From: a virus
Reading direction: 5' to 3' (one strand)
DNA: 64,000 nucleotides
IMG/VR virus record: IMGVR_UViG_3300046330_000229
Coordinates: 18,266 to 82,265 of that record
Positions 24,798 through 32,740 of this stretch are shown piece by piece. Below the pieces are notes generated by a model that was not told where the DNA came from, made no database searches, and saw only the letters and a program-made list of their open reading frames with translations. Both the position numbers and the translations under genes were made by a program. Positions within the stretch are counted from its first letter, which is position 1. The number at the start of each line of letters is the position of its first letter.

Positions 24798-24923
24798 GTA
24801 AATAATCACTAATGCCGATAAGTGAATAACTACATTATGTTAGCCGTTTTCTAATATCTTTATTTAAAATATATGCTTATAAGTTTTACACTGTCAGATA
24901 GCCGCTTGTGCTTTAAATTACAC

Positions 24924-24952
24924 TTGACACGGCACTACGATTGCAATACACT
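24924..24952 (+). promoter_or_regulatory. sigma70-like promoter
   Basis: TTGACA (24924-24929), a 17-base spacer, TACACT (24947-24952), followed by a 37-base leader with AAAGGA before the start at 24990. Confidence 0.7.
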
Positions 24953-24989
24953 TAATCAAGATGCTCAAACATAACAAAAGGATAAAACA

Positions 24990-25445
24990 ATGAAATATTA
25001 CTCAAGATCAAATATGTACAAGTCAGGTCAGAACTTAGTCCTAAACATGAATAACATGGTTGCAACGTCTTACGAATGGTATACATTAGCTAAGCAATTG
25101 AATAATGGCACAATGCTATTAAATATTTATAACTATTCAAGTACAACGGTAAGACATTATTACAAGATGCGTAAACAGTTAACGAGCTTAGGTCTTGACA
25201 TAATTGAGATTGAAGCGCCAAAAGGTCTACAAGACTTAACTAGTGCTGTCAACTTATACAAGCGTTATATCACTGACTTGGAATCTGCCATTGATAAAAA
25301 GGGTAGCCGGTCGAGCACTAACGCAGTGCGTAGCGAGCTTATAAAGACATACAAGGAAAAAATACACTTTATTACTAGCATTCAATTTATGGAATCTAAA
25401 CCCTCGCCAATTGAACGAGTTATGTATAACATGGACGGTAAGTAA
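24990..25445 (+). CDS. hypothetical protein
   Basis: A 151-residue, mostly helical protein, Asn/Tyr/Ser-rich at its N-terminus (KYYSRSNMYKSGQNLVLNMN) and basic overall. First gene of a long operon of small early genes. No family recognised. Confidence 0.65.
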   Translation: MKYYSRSNMYKSGQNLVLNMNNMVATSYEWYTLAKQLNNGTMLLNIYNYSSTTVRHYYKMRKQLTSLGLDIIEIEAPKGLQDLTSAVNLYKRYITDLESAIDKKGSRSSTNAVRSELIKTYKEKIHFITSIQFMESKPSPIERVMYNMDGK

Positions 25446-25446
25446 C

Positions 25447-25677
25447 ATGAGAAAACTATATAAATACAGTGAATTAGATCAGCGAGGTAAAGCTCGAGCC
25501 GCGCAATGTTATCAACACGGCTTAAAAGAGAACAAGTTCTTTTCTGATGATGACATACCGGATATATTAGTGTGCTACGAATTATGTCTCGACACTGACG
25601 AGGTGTCAGCTTATGATGTAAATGGTGAACTATTAGAATTAACTGAAGCTGAAGAAACAATATTTTTTAAGGACTAG
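25447..25677 (+). CDS. hypothetical acidic protein
   Basis: A 76-residue protein. The ATG at 25447, just after the upstream stop, is preferred over 25411. The N-terminal pattern KYSELDQRGKARAAQCY followed by an acidic, Leu-rich C-terminus resembles small phage accessory proteins I have seen without functions. Unknown role. Confidence 0.6.
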   Translation: MRKLYKYSELDQRGKARAAQCYQHGLKENKFFSDDDIPDILVCYELCLDTDEVSAYDVNGELLELTEAEETIFFKD

Positions 25678-25680
25678 GTT

Positions 25681-26169
25681 ATGAAACGACTAGCTTTAAT
25701 TTTGATTGCAGCATTGCCTTTGTCACTGTCTTATATTGATACACCGTCACAGCCTCGCAGTAACGAGTATGACATTATTCGAGAGCTTGTCTTGTCTCAA
25801 TCTATGACACCGCATGACGAGGCTATTAAGGCCATAGTTAAGGCCTCTAAAATATACAGCCTTGACAGTCGTGAGCTTACTGCCATTGCTGTCATTGAAA
25901 GTAGTTTCAATCCTAGAGTACGTACTATGACGAATCATAATGGTACACAAGACGTAGGTATGTTTCAAATAAACACTATCAATCATGTTACTTGTAAAGG
26001 TCTAGATCTGTCAGACGTTAGCGACAATGCTTTATGTGCTGCGAAGCTTTTATCTAAACACAAGGAAAGTCGTTCTGACTACTTAGGCGTTTATCATTCT
26101 AAGACACAAGATAAAAAAATGAAATATATTCAAAAAATAACTAAAGTACTTGCTAACACTAGCCGATAG
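25681..26169 (+). CDS. exported lytic transglycosylase (SLT-like)
   Basis: A 162-residue protein with a signal peptide (residues ~1-18) and a lysozyme-fold transglycosylase domain. The catalytic Glu lies in VIESSFNP; GMFQINTINH is the second conserved motif, and LCAAKLLSKH plus YLGVYHS complete the pattern. It cleaves peptidoglycan from the periplasmic side. An early-operon position and signal peptide suggest envelope remodelling or lysis support rather than a virion enzyme. Confidence 0.85.
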   Translation: MKRLALILIAALPLSLSYIDTPSQPRSNEYDIIRELVLSQSMTPHDEAIKAIVKASKIYSLDSRELTAIAVIESSFNPRVRTMTNHNGTQDVGMFQINTINHVTCKGLDLSDVSDNALCAAKLLSKHKESRSDYLGVYHSKTQDKKMKYIQKITKVLANTSR

Positions 26170-26200
26170 GTATAGTATAACAGTAACAAAGGACGCTTAA

Positions 26201-26446
26201 ATGAAAAAAGACTTAGAATTAGAATATAACTCATTCAAATATGATACAGACCGAGGTGAAATGTTAGTCATTGACGTTTTAAATAATGATGGTAAATTCA
26301 GCGAGTACGCTCTTAATCGTCACACTGGACTAAAAATCATATTAAGTCAATATGTATCATCTAGAGACTACAACGACATTATGATTATGGCTGAAAAATT
26401 TGAATATGAGTCGGGCGATAAAGATTATTTTGACAAACACGGATAA
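26201..26446 (+). CDS. hypothetical protein
   Basis: An 81-residue acidic, mixed alpha/beta protein with AAAGGA upstream. No family recognised. The promoter of the next gene is embedded in its last codons. Confidence 0.6.
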   Translation: MKKDLELEYNSFKYDTDRGEMLVIDVLNNDGKFSEYALNRHTGLKIILSQYVSSRDYNDIMIMAEKFEYESGDKDYFDKHG

Positions 26447-26458
26447 TAGTAATATACT
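26430..26458 (+). promoter_or_regulatory. sigma70-like promoter
   Basis: TTGACA (26430-26435), a 17-base spacer, TATACT (26453-26458), 20 bases before the small membrane gene at 26478. Confidence 0.7.
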
Positions 26459-26477
26459 AATAAAAAAGGAATAAAAA

Positions 26478-26606
26478 ATGGAATACTTACCACTAGCATT
26501 ATTTTTAGCACTAGCGCCTATCTTGTGGATAGCAATGATTTTAAATGAAGCTGATATCAAGCGACAAGATGATGAATTGAATAAAATCAATGGCTGGGCT
26601 GAATAA
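26478..26606 (+). CDS. small single-span membrane protein
   Basis: A 42-residue protein with one membrane span (residues ~4-22, LPLALFLALAPILWIAMIL) and a charged cytoplasmic tail. AAAAGGA ribosome site, own promoter, one-base overlap with the next gene. Function unknown. Confidence 0.6.
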   Translation: MEYLPLALFLALAPILWIAMILNEADIKRQDDELNKINGWAE

Positions 26607-26695
26607 TGATAAAACTACTTATATGCGGCGGCTTATTATTTTACGGCCATTGGATCATTGCCTTAATAGTATTATTTTTTGTAACAATTGACTAA
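26606..26695 (+). CDS. very small hydrophobic peptide
   Basis: A 29-residue, almost wholly hydrophobic frame coupled to the upstream stop. It could be a tiny membrane protein forming a pair with its neighbour. It is very short, hence low confidence. Confidence 0.4.
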   Translation: MIKLLICGGLLFYGHWIIALIVLFFVTID

Positions 26696-26713
26696 TTAAC
26701 AAAGGACTAGAAA

Positions 26714-26863
26714 ATGAAATATGTAATTAAAGACAGAAACGATAAACAAGTGTTTGACGTAACATTCACCGACTTCAATCTTGCTGAAATATTTTTATGT
26801 GACACTTTAAAGCATAATTACGAGCGCACTAGATCATGGTACTTTATCGTTGAGGCTGCCTAG
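26714..26863 (+). CDS. hypothetical small protein
   Basis: A 49-residue protein with AAAGGA upstream. It begins MKYVIKDRNDKQVFDVTFTD and ends WYFIVEAA, like a small alpha/beta domain. The next gene starts two bases after its stop. Function unknown. Confidence 0.55.
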   Translation: MKYVIKDRNDKQVFDVTFTDFNLAEIFLCDTLKHNYERTRSWYFIVEAA

Positions 26864-26864
26864 T

Positions 26865-27245
26865 ATGACTCATATAACATACAGCGAGCAATATGGTCGA
26901 GAGGTAACGAGTCTTAAGCTTATTCCAAAGGGCACTATCGTTGCCTTGTGTGAGCTTTTGGTCTTGTCTGAACAAGATACAAAAACGGTAGACAGTACAG
27001 ATCTTAAGTATTACGTTTTTAAATATAACGAGACACAAGATTGCTTAGTTATGGGCGAAGGTGAAATATTCAATCATAGTGATACGCCTAACACTGAATA
27101 CAAACTTGTCCAGCATGAGGGCAGATCTAAAATGCAATTTACTGCACTAGATGATATTCCAGCCGGCACTCAACTATTTACGGACTACAATGCTGATATT
27201 AAGGTCAATACAAACGACTATGTACAAAAGAATATGGTCGGATAG
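26865..27245 (+). CDS. SET-domain protein (putative protein lysine methyltransferase)
   Basis: A 126-residue minimal SET domain. The conserved motifs are present: IPKGTIVA near the N-terminus, EIFNHSDTPNTEY (the NHS-x-x-PN knot motif) and IPAGTQLFTDYN (the xGEEL-x-x-DY motif). ATG 26865 is two bases after the upstream stop. Such proteins transfer methyl groups to lysine side chains using SAM; the target could be a host protein. No post-SET region. Confidence 0.8.
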   Translation: MTHITYSEQYGREVTSLKLIPKGTIVALCELLVLSEQDTKTVDSTDLKYYVFKYNETQDCLVMGEGEIFNHSDTPNTEYKLVQHEGRSKMQFTALDDIPAGTQLFTDYNADIKVNTNDYVQKNMVG

Positions 27246-27247
27246 TC

Positions 27248-27403
27248 GTGTACAGTGTTATTATTTTTGCAATCTTTACAGGGGCTAGTATTGTTTTAGT
27301 CCCCTTGTGTCTTTTAGACGAGTCTTACAAGTGGGCTTTTTTGTTTTCCGTATCATTTTTAGTCAGTTTATTTATTACTTGCTTCGAGCTGTCTAGGCTC
27401 TAG
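27248..27403 (+). CDS. small two-span membrane protein
   Basis: A 51-residue protein with a GTG start two bases after the SET gene stop. Two hydrophobic spans (about residues 3-22 and 29-46) are separated by DESYK. Function unknown. Confidence 0.5.
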   Translation: MYSVIIFAIFTGASIVLVPLCLLDESYKWAFLFSVSFLVSLFITCFELSRL

Positions 27404-27587
27404 TCATTCATACAAAAGTTCTACATAGTCATAACGGCTTGAATTTATTAATGTTTTACTACTAAAGCCTTTTTTCGTATATAAGTTTTACACTCAAATA
27501 TTTTTAGTTTTCAATGTTTTCAAGTACTTAGGCTATGGCATACCGACTGCATATAGTATATGTATCAACTAAACAAAGGACTAAAAA

Positions 27588-27806
27588 ATGCAAATAATTC
27601 AAATAAGTTTTATAAAAAATGGTGTGTGGTTAGCTTCACACTATACTACTAATAAACATGATATGTCGTTGACTCCTGATAAGTCGTTGATAAGTCTTTT
27701 TGGTACGCATTCATTACCGACTCCGTATCCTGACTACACTTGCCCGCACGAGGTTGCTGAAATGATTCAGAATAAAAACCCACAAGCTATAGTTGAGGTT
27801 GTCTAA
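27588..27806 (+). CDS. hypothetical protein
   Basis: A 72-residue protein with AAAGGA upstream. Beta-rich N-terminus, Pro/His-rich middle (HSLPTPYPDYTCPHEVAEM). It follows a 180-base gap in which TATAGTATATG (near 27553) could be a -10 element without a clear -35. Function unknown. Confidence 0.55.
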   Translation: MQIIQISFIKNGVWLASHYTTNKHDMSLTPDKSLISLFGTHSLPTPYPDYTCPHEVAEMIQNKNPQAIVEVV

Positions 27807-27807
27807 T

Positions 27808-28389
27808 ATGAGAAAATACGCTAATACAGAAAAATCAAGTGACAATATCGAGACTGTAATCGGACTTAAAGAAGCTCTAGAGGAGTTCATGGACTCCGTA
27901 AAAGAAAATGTCAATCCTTTTAGTGACGCATTCACTAATGAAGTGAATGAACTGCCTTGGGAGTCTTGCAGCGGCTTCATAGCACATAATCATAACAGGG
28001 GCGGTCTTGACTTTATATCAATCGAAAGTATTGACCGACTTGTAGGCAGCGGCGAGCACATGGGATTGAAAATCTCAAACTGGGTCAATGAACAATACGA
28101 CGAGACTTATAAAAACGTAGTTACTGAAAACCCTTCATTAGAAACTGACAGCAATGCGTTTTACGAGGCCTTAGACTCTAGTTTTTGTTCTGATTATGAT
28201 ACAGTAGCATTCCGTGTACGCGCTATGTATGAGGGCAGCGGTTTACTTGTGGTGCATGTTGGATATGACAAGGACGCACCTTATTTTCGATGGTCTTGTA
28301 AAGCGCATCAAGAGATTGAAATTAAATTCAAGACAATTGCTGGACTTAAAAGAAAATTAAAGGCTTTAATAAAAAAGATTGAAGTTTAG
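27808..28389 (+). CDS. hypothetical protein
   Basis: A 193-residue acidic protein; ATG 27808 lies two bases past the upstream stop. The N-terminal half is acidic and helical; the C-terminal half is beta-rich (RVRAMYEGSGLLVVHVGYDK) and ends in a basic helix. No family recognised. Confidence 0.65.
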   Translation: MRKYANTEKSSDNIETVIGLKEALEEFMDSVKENVNPFSDAFTNEVNELPWESCSGFIAHNHNRGGLDFISIESIDRLVGSGEHMGLKISNWVNEQYDETYKNVVTENPSLETDSNAFYEALDSSFCSDYDTVAFRVRAMYEGSGLLVVHVGYDKDAPYFRWSCKAHQEIEIKFKTIAGLKRKLKALIKKIEV

Positions 28390-28447
28390 TAAAATAAAAC
28401 TAAAGTATTTTAAAACGTAGCCGATAAGTATATCAAGAGGTAAAAAA

Positions 28448-28609
28448 ATGAAAATTTCAAAAGAATTACAAACTGAATATAAAAGACTAACAAGACTCAA
28501 TAAAGCTATGATTAAAGCCGTTTTAAATTTTAATGATTTTGATTCTTATGTTTTAAGTATCAAGGATAGTCTAGAGCGTATTGAACAGATTAAAAAAGGA
28601 GTAAAATAA
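28448..28609 (+). CDS. small helical protein
   Basis: A 53-residue Lys/Leu-rich helical protein with AAGAGG upstream. It follows a copy of the short motif GCCGATAAGT (28420). Function unknown. Confidence 0.55.
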   Translation: MKISKELQTEYKRLTRLNKAMIKAVLNFNDFDSYVLSIKDSLERIEQIKKGVK

Positions 28610-28610
28610 T

Positions 28611-28865
28611 ATGTATAAAATTGAGACAAACTTAACTGAAACACCTTACGTCAATCAAATATGTGTAAGACTTAACGCTTTAAAAGGCATATACGGATTA
28701 TGTCAACTAGAATCTTGTCTTGCTGTAATCCTAGCCGGTCAATCGTCTAAACAAGTAATTTTAGCAAGACATATACATAACCTTGTGTTAAGCTATGACA
28801 AGACAGATATAAACGACGCACTATATATCATGTGCTTATTACAAAATACACAAGAGGTTGCATAG
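28611..28865 (+). CDS. hypothetical protein
   Basis: An 84-residue helical protein with four cysteines, starting two bases after the upstream stop and preceded by AAAAGGAG. Function unknown. Confidence 0.6.
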   Translation: MYKIETNLTETPYVNQICVRLNALKGIYGLCQLESCLAVILAGQSSKQVILARHIHNLVLSYDKTDINDALYIMCLLQNTQEVA

Positions 28866-28867
28866 TT

Positions 28868-29068
28868 ATGTACAAAAGAAAAACACAAGACGAATATATT
28901 TTATTAGGTAACTACGGCTACGGTCATGGTTATGAGGAGTTAACTGCGGAAAGTAGTCGCATTGAAATTAGACAGCGCCTAAAAGAATATAAAGAAAACG
29001 ACTCTTATGCTTTAGACTTTAAAATAATTAAAAAACGCGTGAAAATTGAAACTAATGAGGTAACTTAA
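28868..29068 (+). CDS. hypothetical small protein
   Basis: A 66-residue protein; ATG 28868 follows the upstream stop and GAGG. Gly/Tyr-rich N-terminus (LLGNYGYGHGYEEL), charged helical C-terminus. Function unknown. Confidence 0.55.
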   Translation: MYKRKTQDEYILLGNYGYGHGYEELTAESSRIEIRQRLKEYKENDSYALDFKIIKKRVKIETNEVT

Positions 29069-29069
29069 C

Positions 29070-29201
29070 ATGAAAACAGCATATGATTTTTTAATGAAAC
29101 TGTACGATGATATGACTAATGACGAAAATAGAGACGAGCAGCTTTATTCAGAATTAGAATCAACACTAGTCACACTTAAAAATGAAATGGACGGACTTTA
29201 A
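29070..29201 (+). CDS. small acidic protein
   Basis: A 43-residue acidic, helical protein preceded by GAGG and packed between two genes with one-base gaps. Acidic mimic-type proteins of this size are common in early phage regions, but nothing specific can be said. Confidence 0.5.
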   Translation: MKTAYDFLMKLYDDMTNDENRDEQLYSELESTLVTLKNEMDGL

Positions 29202-29202
29202 T

Positions 29203-29523
29203 ATGGAAAAACAATTTTATACAAAAACCGGTCAACTAACAGACTACGCACTAGCGTGCGGATATATGCAGACCTTTGAAGCATTAGACGAGCGCCTTTG
29301 TTTATATAAAGAACACAATGCGTATCATGTAAAAATGACAAGCAATGTATCAAGAGTCTGGGAGGTGTTCGACACGTTAACAGAGGCTAGACAGTTTTAT
29401 AAAAAAGAATATCTAAAGCTTGAACTAGCAAGATTAAATTCAAGACTAGGCTTTACAGCAAATTGTGACTTGTTATATAAAAAGATTGATAAAATAGAAA
29501 AAACTTTAAAAGGAATGAACTAG
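29203..29523 (+). CDS. hypothetical protein
   Basis: A 106-residue, mostly helical protein with three cysteines. ATG 29203 fits the one-base intergenic pattern of the operon. Function unknown. Confidence 0.6.
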   Translation: MEKQFYTKTGQLTDYALACGYMQTFEALDERLCLYKEHNAYHVKMTSNVSRVWEVFDTLTEARQFYKKEYLKLELARLNSRLGFTANCDLLYKKIDKIEKTLKGMN

Positions 29524-29524
29524 T

Positions 29525-29854
29525 ATGATGAAATATCAAGTAGATATTGAATTTAGGTATACGACAAAAAATGATGACGACGAAACTGATTATCATTTTA
29601 AAACTTGTGTTATAGGCATATACAACACACTAGACGATGCTGTACAAGCTGGAAACATTATGCTTGAGTCACAACTAGAGACTAGGTTTAAATTAAATGA
29701 ACATTGGAACGTAAAGGAACGGTTTTCTAAAAATAATGTCTTAATAAGTGAACTAGCATATTTAAGGACACCATTTCAATTTTTTGCTAGAATTAAGCCG
29801 TTACACTTTACAGATGTTGGTGAAGCTGTTGAAAATATACTAGGACTTAAATAG
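29525..29854 (+). CDS. hypothetical protein
   Basis: A 109-residue mixed alpha/beta protein beginning MMKYQVDIEFRY; the second Met could equally be the start. It shares its opening style and spacing with the next gene. Function unknown. Confidence 0.6.
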   Translation: MMKYQVDIEFRYTTKNDDDETDYHFKTCVIGIYNTLDDAVQAGNIMLESQLETRFKLNEHWNVKERFSKNNVLISELAYLRTPFQFFARIKPLHFTDVGEAVENILGLK

Positions 29855-29855
29855 T

Positions 29856-30086
29856 ATGATGAAATATGCAATATACTTCTATGACAAAAAAGGTAACAAT
29901 ATAAAAATCATATCGAGACATAAAACTATTTCAAGCGCAATGAAAAAACGAGCAAAAGGCGGCTCTAGACTTGAGGATATTGCAGCATCTATGGTAGGTC
30001 TTGAATATGTATTTTTTAAAATAGACACAATGCAAGATTTATTAGAAAAACCTTATAACATAACTTATTTTAGAGGAGTGAAGTAA
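29856..30086 (+). CDS. hypothetical basic protein
   Basis: A 76-residue basic protein: beta start (MKYAIYFYDKKGN), helical middle, one aromatic-rich strand. One base after the upstream stop. Function unknown. Confidence 0.55.
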   Translation: MMKYAIYFYDKKGNNIKIISRHKTISSAMKKRAKGGSRLEDIAASMVGLEYVFFKIDTMQDLLEKPYNITYFRGVK

Positions 30087-30087
30087 T

Positions 30088-30327
30088 ATGTCAAAATTGC
30101 AATGGAATATGCGGACTTCTGTCAGCGATCAGATTCCTTTTTTTGTTAACAACGACTATCTAGTGCCCTATATTATTCGTCTTAACTCAAACAATACATA
30201 TACAGTATACGACACGCGTCGCTATGGCTCGCGTCAAGACTTTAATTTTTTTGGATACAGCGTTGTGTCTGTACATAAAAGTCTAGTTCAAGCTAAACGT
30301 AAGGTTAGCATTTTAAATAAAGGCTAG
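30088..30327 (+). CDS. hypothetical basic protein
   Basis: A 79-residue basic, aromatic-rich protein with a beta-rich centre (YTVYDTRRYGSRQDFNFFG). AGGAG upstream. Function unknown. Confidence 0.55.
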   Translation: MSKLQWNMRTSVSDQIPFFVNNDYLVPYIIRLNSNNTYTVYDTRRYGSRQDFNFFGYSVVSVHKSLVQAKRKVSILNKG

Positions 30328-30329
30328 TC

Positions 30330-30776
30330 ATGTTTTACTATGTAACAAACACTATGCTATTTATATCAGGATTGATCTTGATATCACAAGGTTGCGCAAA
30401 AAAAGAGCCTGAAATGTTCGATCAATATCTTGTGACTTTCCAAGTCGAGGCCATAAACAGAGGCATTGATATTCAGCGCATGAGACTGCCTACTATGCAC
30501 ATATACGACCGCTTTCCTGACAGTCTAGGCAATACGCTAGGATATTGTAGGCGAGGGGACGGCGTGCCCTCTGTACATATAAGCTTGTATCAATGGAATA
30601 AAATGACAGCCGGCTGTAAAGAACGACATATTTTTCATGAACTAGGTCATTGCGTGCTGAACAAAGGTCATACAGAGGGCGGCTTTTCAATCATGACTAC
30701 ATATCAGCAATGGAATTGTTCATTTTACGAAAATAATAGAACGGCGAGCCTAGATGATTTATTTGAGAGGAAATAG
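30330..30776 (+). CDS. exported HExxH metallopeptidase-like protein (possible lipoprotein)
   Basis: A 148-residue protein with an N-terminal hydrophobic segment ending LISQGC, a possible though not canonical lipobox (Ser at -3). The domain carries HELGHCVLNKGH, a zinc motif of the putative metallopeptidase type seen in bacterial envelope proteins, with a downstream SIMTTY Met-turn-like segment. Six cysteines in the mature part suggest disulfides. It probably acts in the host periplasm or at the outer membrane. Confidence 0.65.
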   Translation: MFYYVTNTMLFISGLILISQGCAKKEPEMFDQYLVTFQVEAINRGIDIQRMRLPTMHIYDRFPDSLGNTLGYCRRGDGVPSVHISLYQWNKMTAGCKERHIFHELGHCVLNKGHTEGGFSIMTTYQQWNCSFYENNRTASLDDLFERK

Positions 30777-30781
30777 ATAAG

Positions 30782-30994
30782 ATGAAATTTAAAAATATAA
30801 ATGAACTATATGACAGATACGAATATTTAAAAGTTATGGCAGACAGAAAATCAGCGTGGAATAAGGAATCAATATCTTATGATCTTAATATTCAAAAACT
30901 AAGACAGTACGCTTTTGAGTTACGCTGTACACTTAAAGACTTAACACCTAGCGAGCAAGTTTTATTGGTCAACATAACAGAAAGTAATAGGTAG
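30782..30994 (+). CDS. hypothetical helical protein
   Basis: A 70-residue helical protein with GAGAGGA upstream. A single Cys, basic N-terminal half. Function unknown. Confidence 0.55.
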   Translation: MKFKNINELYDRYEYLKVMADRKSAWNKESISYDLNIQKLRQYAFELRCTLKDLTPSEQVLLVNITESNR

Positions 30995-30998
30995 TATA

Positions 30999-31211
30999 AT
31001 GAATCATATACAGTGGCTTTATTCGCAATTAAAAGATCATGGTCAAGCGACGCAACGTGACTATCTGAATCATGTACCCGAGTCAATATCACGCAACGAC
31101 GCTCTGCTATGGTTGTATAAACTAGAAAAGAAAAGACTAGTTATGATTGACTATACTAAGAAAAATCCAGTGTTCTATCTACGCGAATACACTGGGGAAT
31201 ATTCAAATTAA
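30999..31211 (+). CDS. winged-helix-like small protein
   Basis: A 70-residue protein resembling a minimal winged helix: helix (NHIQWLYSQLKDHG), helix-turn-helix (TQRDYLNHVPESISRNDALLWL), then a wing strand pair (KKRLVMIDYTKKNPVFYL). It could bind DNA as a regulator. Based on pattern only. It is the last gene of this operon. Confidence 0.55.
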   Translation: MNHIQWLYSQLKDHGQATQRDYLNHVPESISRNDALLWLYKLEKKRLVMIDYTKKNPVFYLREYTGEYSN

Positions 31212-31245
31212 CGCGTAAAGGGGTCTTGCGGAATTTTAAATTTTG

Positions 31246-31265
31246 GGGTATACTTAACCATACCC
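31246..31265 (+). other. hairpin after early operon
   Basis: GGGTAT-N8-ATACCC hairpin in the 163-base gap before the second AAA gene, followed after 11 bases by AAAAAACTTTTT. It could be a terminator or mRNA stabiliser. No clear promoter is seen before 31375. Confidence 0.4.
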
Positions 31266-31374
31266 TCGAAATAAAAAACTTTTTACCTCTAAGAGACTTT
31301 TATATTTTGAAAGTGAAAATCAAAGCCAGAAATTACGAATTGACCCTAAGTCCCCCATATACAAAGGATGCAGC

Positions 31375-32397
31375 ATGAAAATAGTTAAGTGTAAAGAATC
31401 AGCGAAAAGCCACTACGGAAGATCGGTTTTGTTTTACAATCCAACAAAAGGTTTGTATAGTTTTAATTCTGGTATAAAATTGGCCGTCTTGCAAGTAAAC
31501 ACAACCCAATTGATCAGTTTACGATCTGGAGAAGATCAATACTTAGACCAAATAAGTAAAGAGTTAGGGGTAGACAGAAGCAATTTTATTATTGAAGAAC
31601 AATTTGTTGAAGACGTGTCAGTTAATCACGCAGGTGAACACACTCATTTAGTTAGTGTAATTAAAACGGAGAACACTTCACTACCTTTTGGTACATATAA
31701 GCTTGTAACTATTAATCATACCGATTATTTGAAGCCTATTAAAATGGATAGTACTATTATTAAAGTTGGTGACAATCGTATTCACAACGAGGTGGCGGGA
31801 TTCTTTAAAGATGCGCCAGTAGGACGCAGAAACAAAAAGGGTATCCTTGCTTATGGTAGGCCAGGCAACGGTAAGACCAGCGACATCATGCAGTTAGACG
31901 CATTAGCTAAGACTGAAGGGTTCTACGTTCTTATTCCACAAGATATGATTATTTTACAAGACTTTGCTGAAGTGTTTAAGAATAAAAATACTGTAGTCAT
32001 TTTAGAAGAGACTACACAAATGCTGGAACGCGGGGCTTTAGAGAGCATTCTTAGCTTCCTTGACGGTGAGTATTCATGGGACAACTGTGTTACAGTGTGT
32101 ACAACCAACTATCCTGATGACTTCCCTTCTAATATTATCGATAGACCTGGACGCATTGATACGTTTATTGAGTATAAGAATCCAAGCAGCGAGGAAATTA
32201 CAGCATTGGTACTGAAGTTCGGATTACCTGCTGACGACGCATTACCGCTTCAAGGTAAAGACTTGTCCTTTGATTACGTGTCACATGTGTGTAGTATAGC
32301 TAAACAAACTGGTGAGCCTGTCAGCAAGGTTTACAATGATATGAAAGATCGTCGTAAGTTCTTATCTGAAACATTCAAAGGGAAGATGGGTTTATAA
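31375..32397 (+). CDS. AAA+ ATPase, paralogue of the 16357 gene
   Basis: A 340-residue protein with an N-terminal domain of ~150 residues, then an AAA+ core: Walker A YGRPGNGKTS, Walker B TVVILEETT, sensor 1 CTTNYPDD, arginine finger in IDRPGRID, and a helical lid. The core resembles CDC48/FtsH-like AAA domains. It is related to the ATPase at 16357 by the shared order SFLDG, TTNY, PSxIxxRP. AAAGGA lies upstream. It may remodel protein or nucleoprotein complexes. Confidence 0.8.
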   Translation: MKIVKCKESAKSHYGRSVLFYNPTKGLYSFNSGIKLAVLQVNTTQLISLRSGEDQYLDQISKELGVDRSNFIIEEQFVEDVSVNHAGEHTHLVSVIKTENTSLPFGTYKLVTINHTDYLKPIKMDSTIIKVGDNRIHNEVAGFFKDAPVGRRNKKGILAYGRPGNGKTSDIMQLDALAKTEGFYVLIPQDMIILQDFAEVFKNKNTVVILEETTQMLERGALESILSFLDGEYSWDNCVTVCTTNYPDDFPSNIIDRPGRIDTFIEYKNPSSEEITALVLKFGLPADDALPLQGKDLSFDYVSHVCSIAKQTGEPVSKVYNDMKDRRKFLSETFKGKMGL

Positions 32398-32398
32398 T

Positions 32399-32740
32399 AT
32401 GAAGCTAACTGAAAAAGAACAACAAGAAGTGTCGGCTATTCTACGCAACACACAATCGGTATCACCTATCGTAACAAGTATGTACGACGAAACAATTGAA
32501 TGCAATCCCGAGCTTAGACTATTACGTAAGAAGTTGTACAAGGCTATTGCGTTTAGTAAGCCAACGTATGGGAGACATACCAACCATTTCCGTAACGTTG
32601 ACATGACCCTGGACTACATCTTTAACGATATGAAATATTATGAACTGAGTAAGAAGTACAAAGTATGCCGGACTTTAGTTAGCGTTACAATAGCTAGAAC
32701 TGTATCTGACTTAAAGAAAGAAATACTTGAGCACATTTAA
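32399..32740 (+). CDS. HTH protein resembling sigma region 4, candidate regulator
   Basis: A 113-residue protein. The C-terminal ~45 residues form a helix-turn-helix (YYELSKKYKVCRTLVSVTIA) like sigma-factor region 4 or phage late activators; the N-terminal part is helical and charged. It lies between an AAA ATPase and a Mom-like gene, one base after the ATPase stop. No phage RNA polymerase is visible, so this is one candidate for the factor recognising the TTAACATATATA element; that is inference. Confidence 0.55.
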   Translation: MKLTEKEQQEVSAILRNTQSVSPIVTSMYDETIECNPELRLLRKKLYKAIAFSKPTYGRHTNHFRNVDMTLDYIFNDMKYYELSKKYKVCRTLVSVTIARTVSDLKKEILEHI

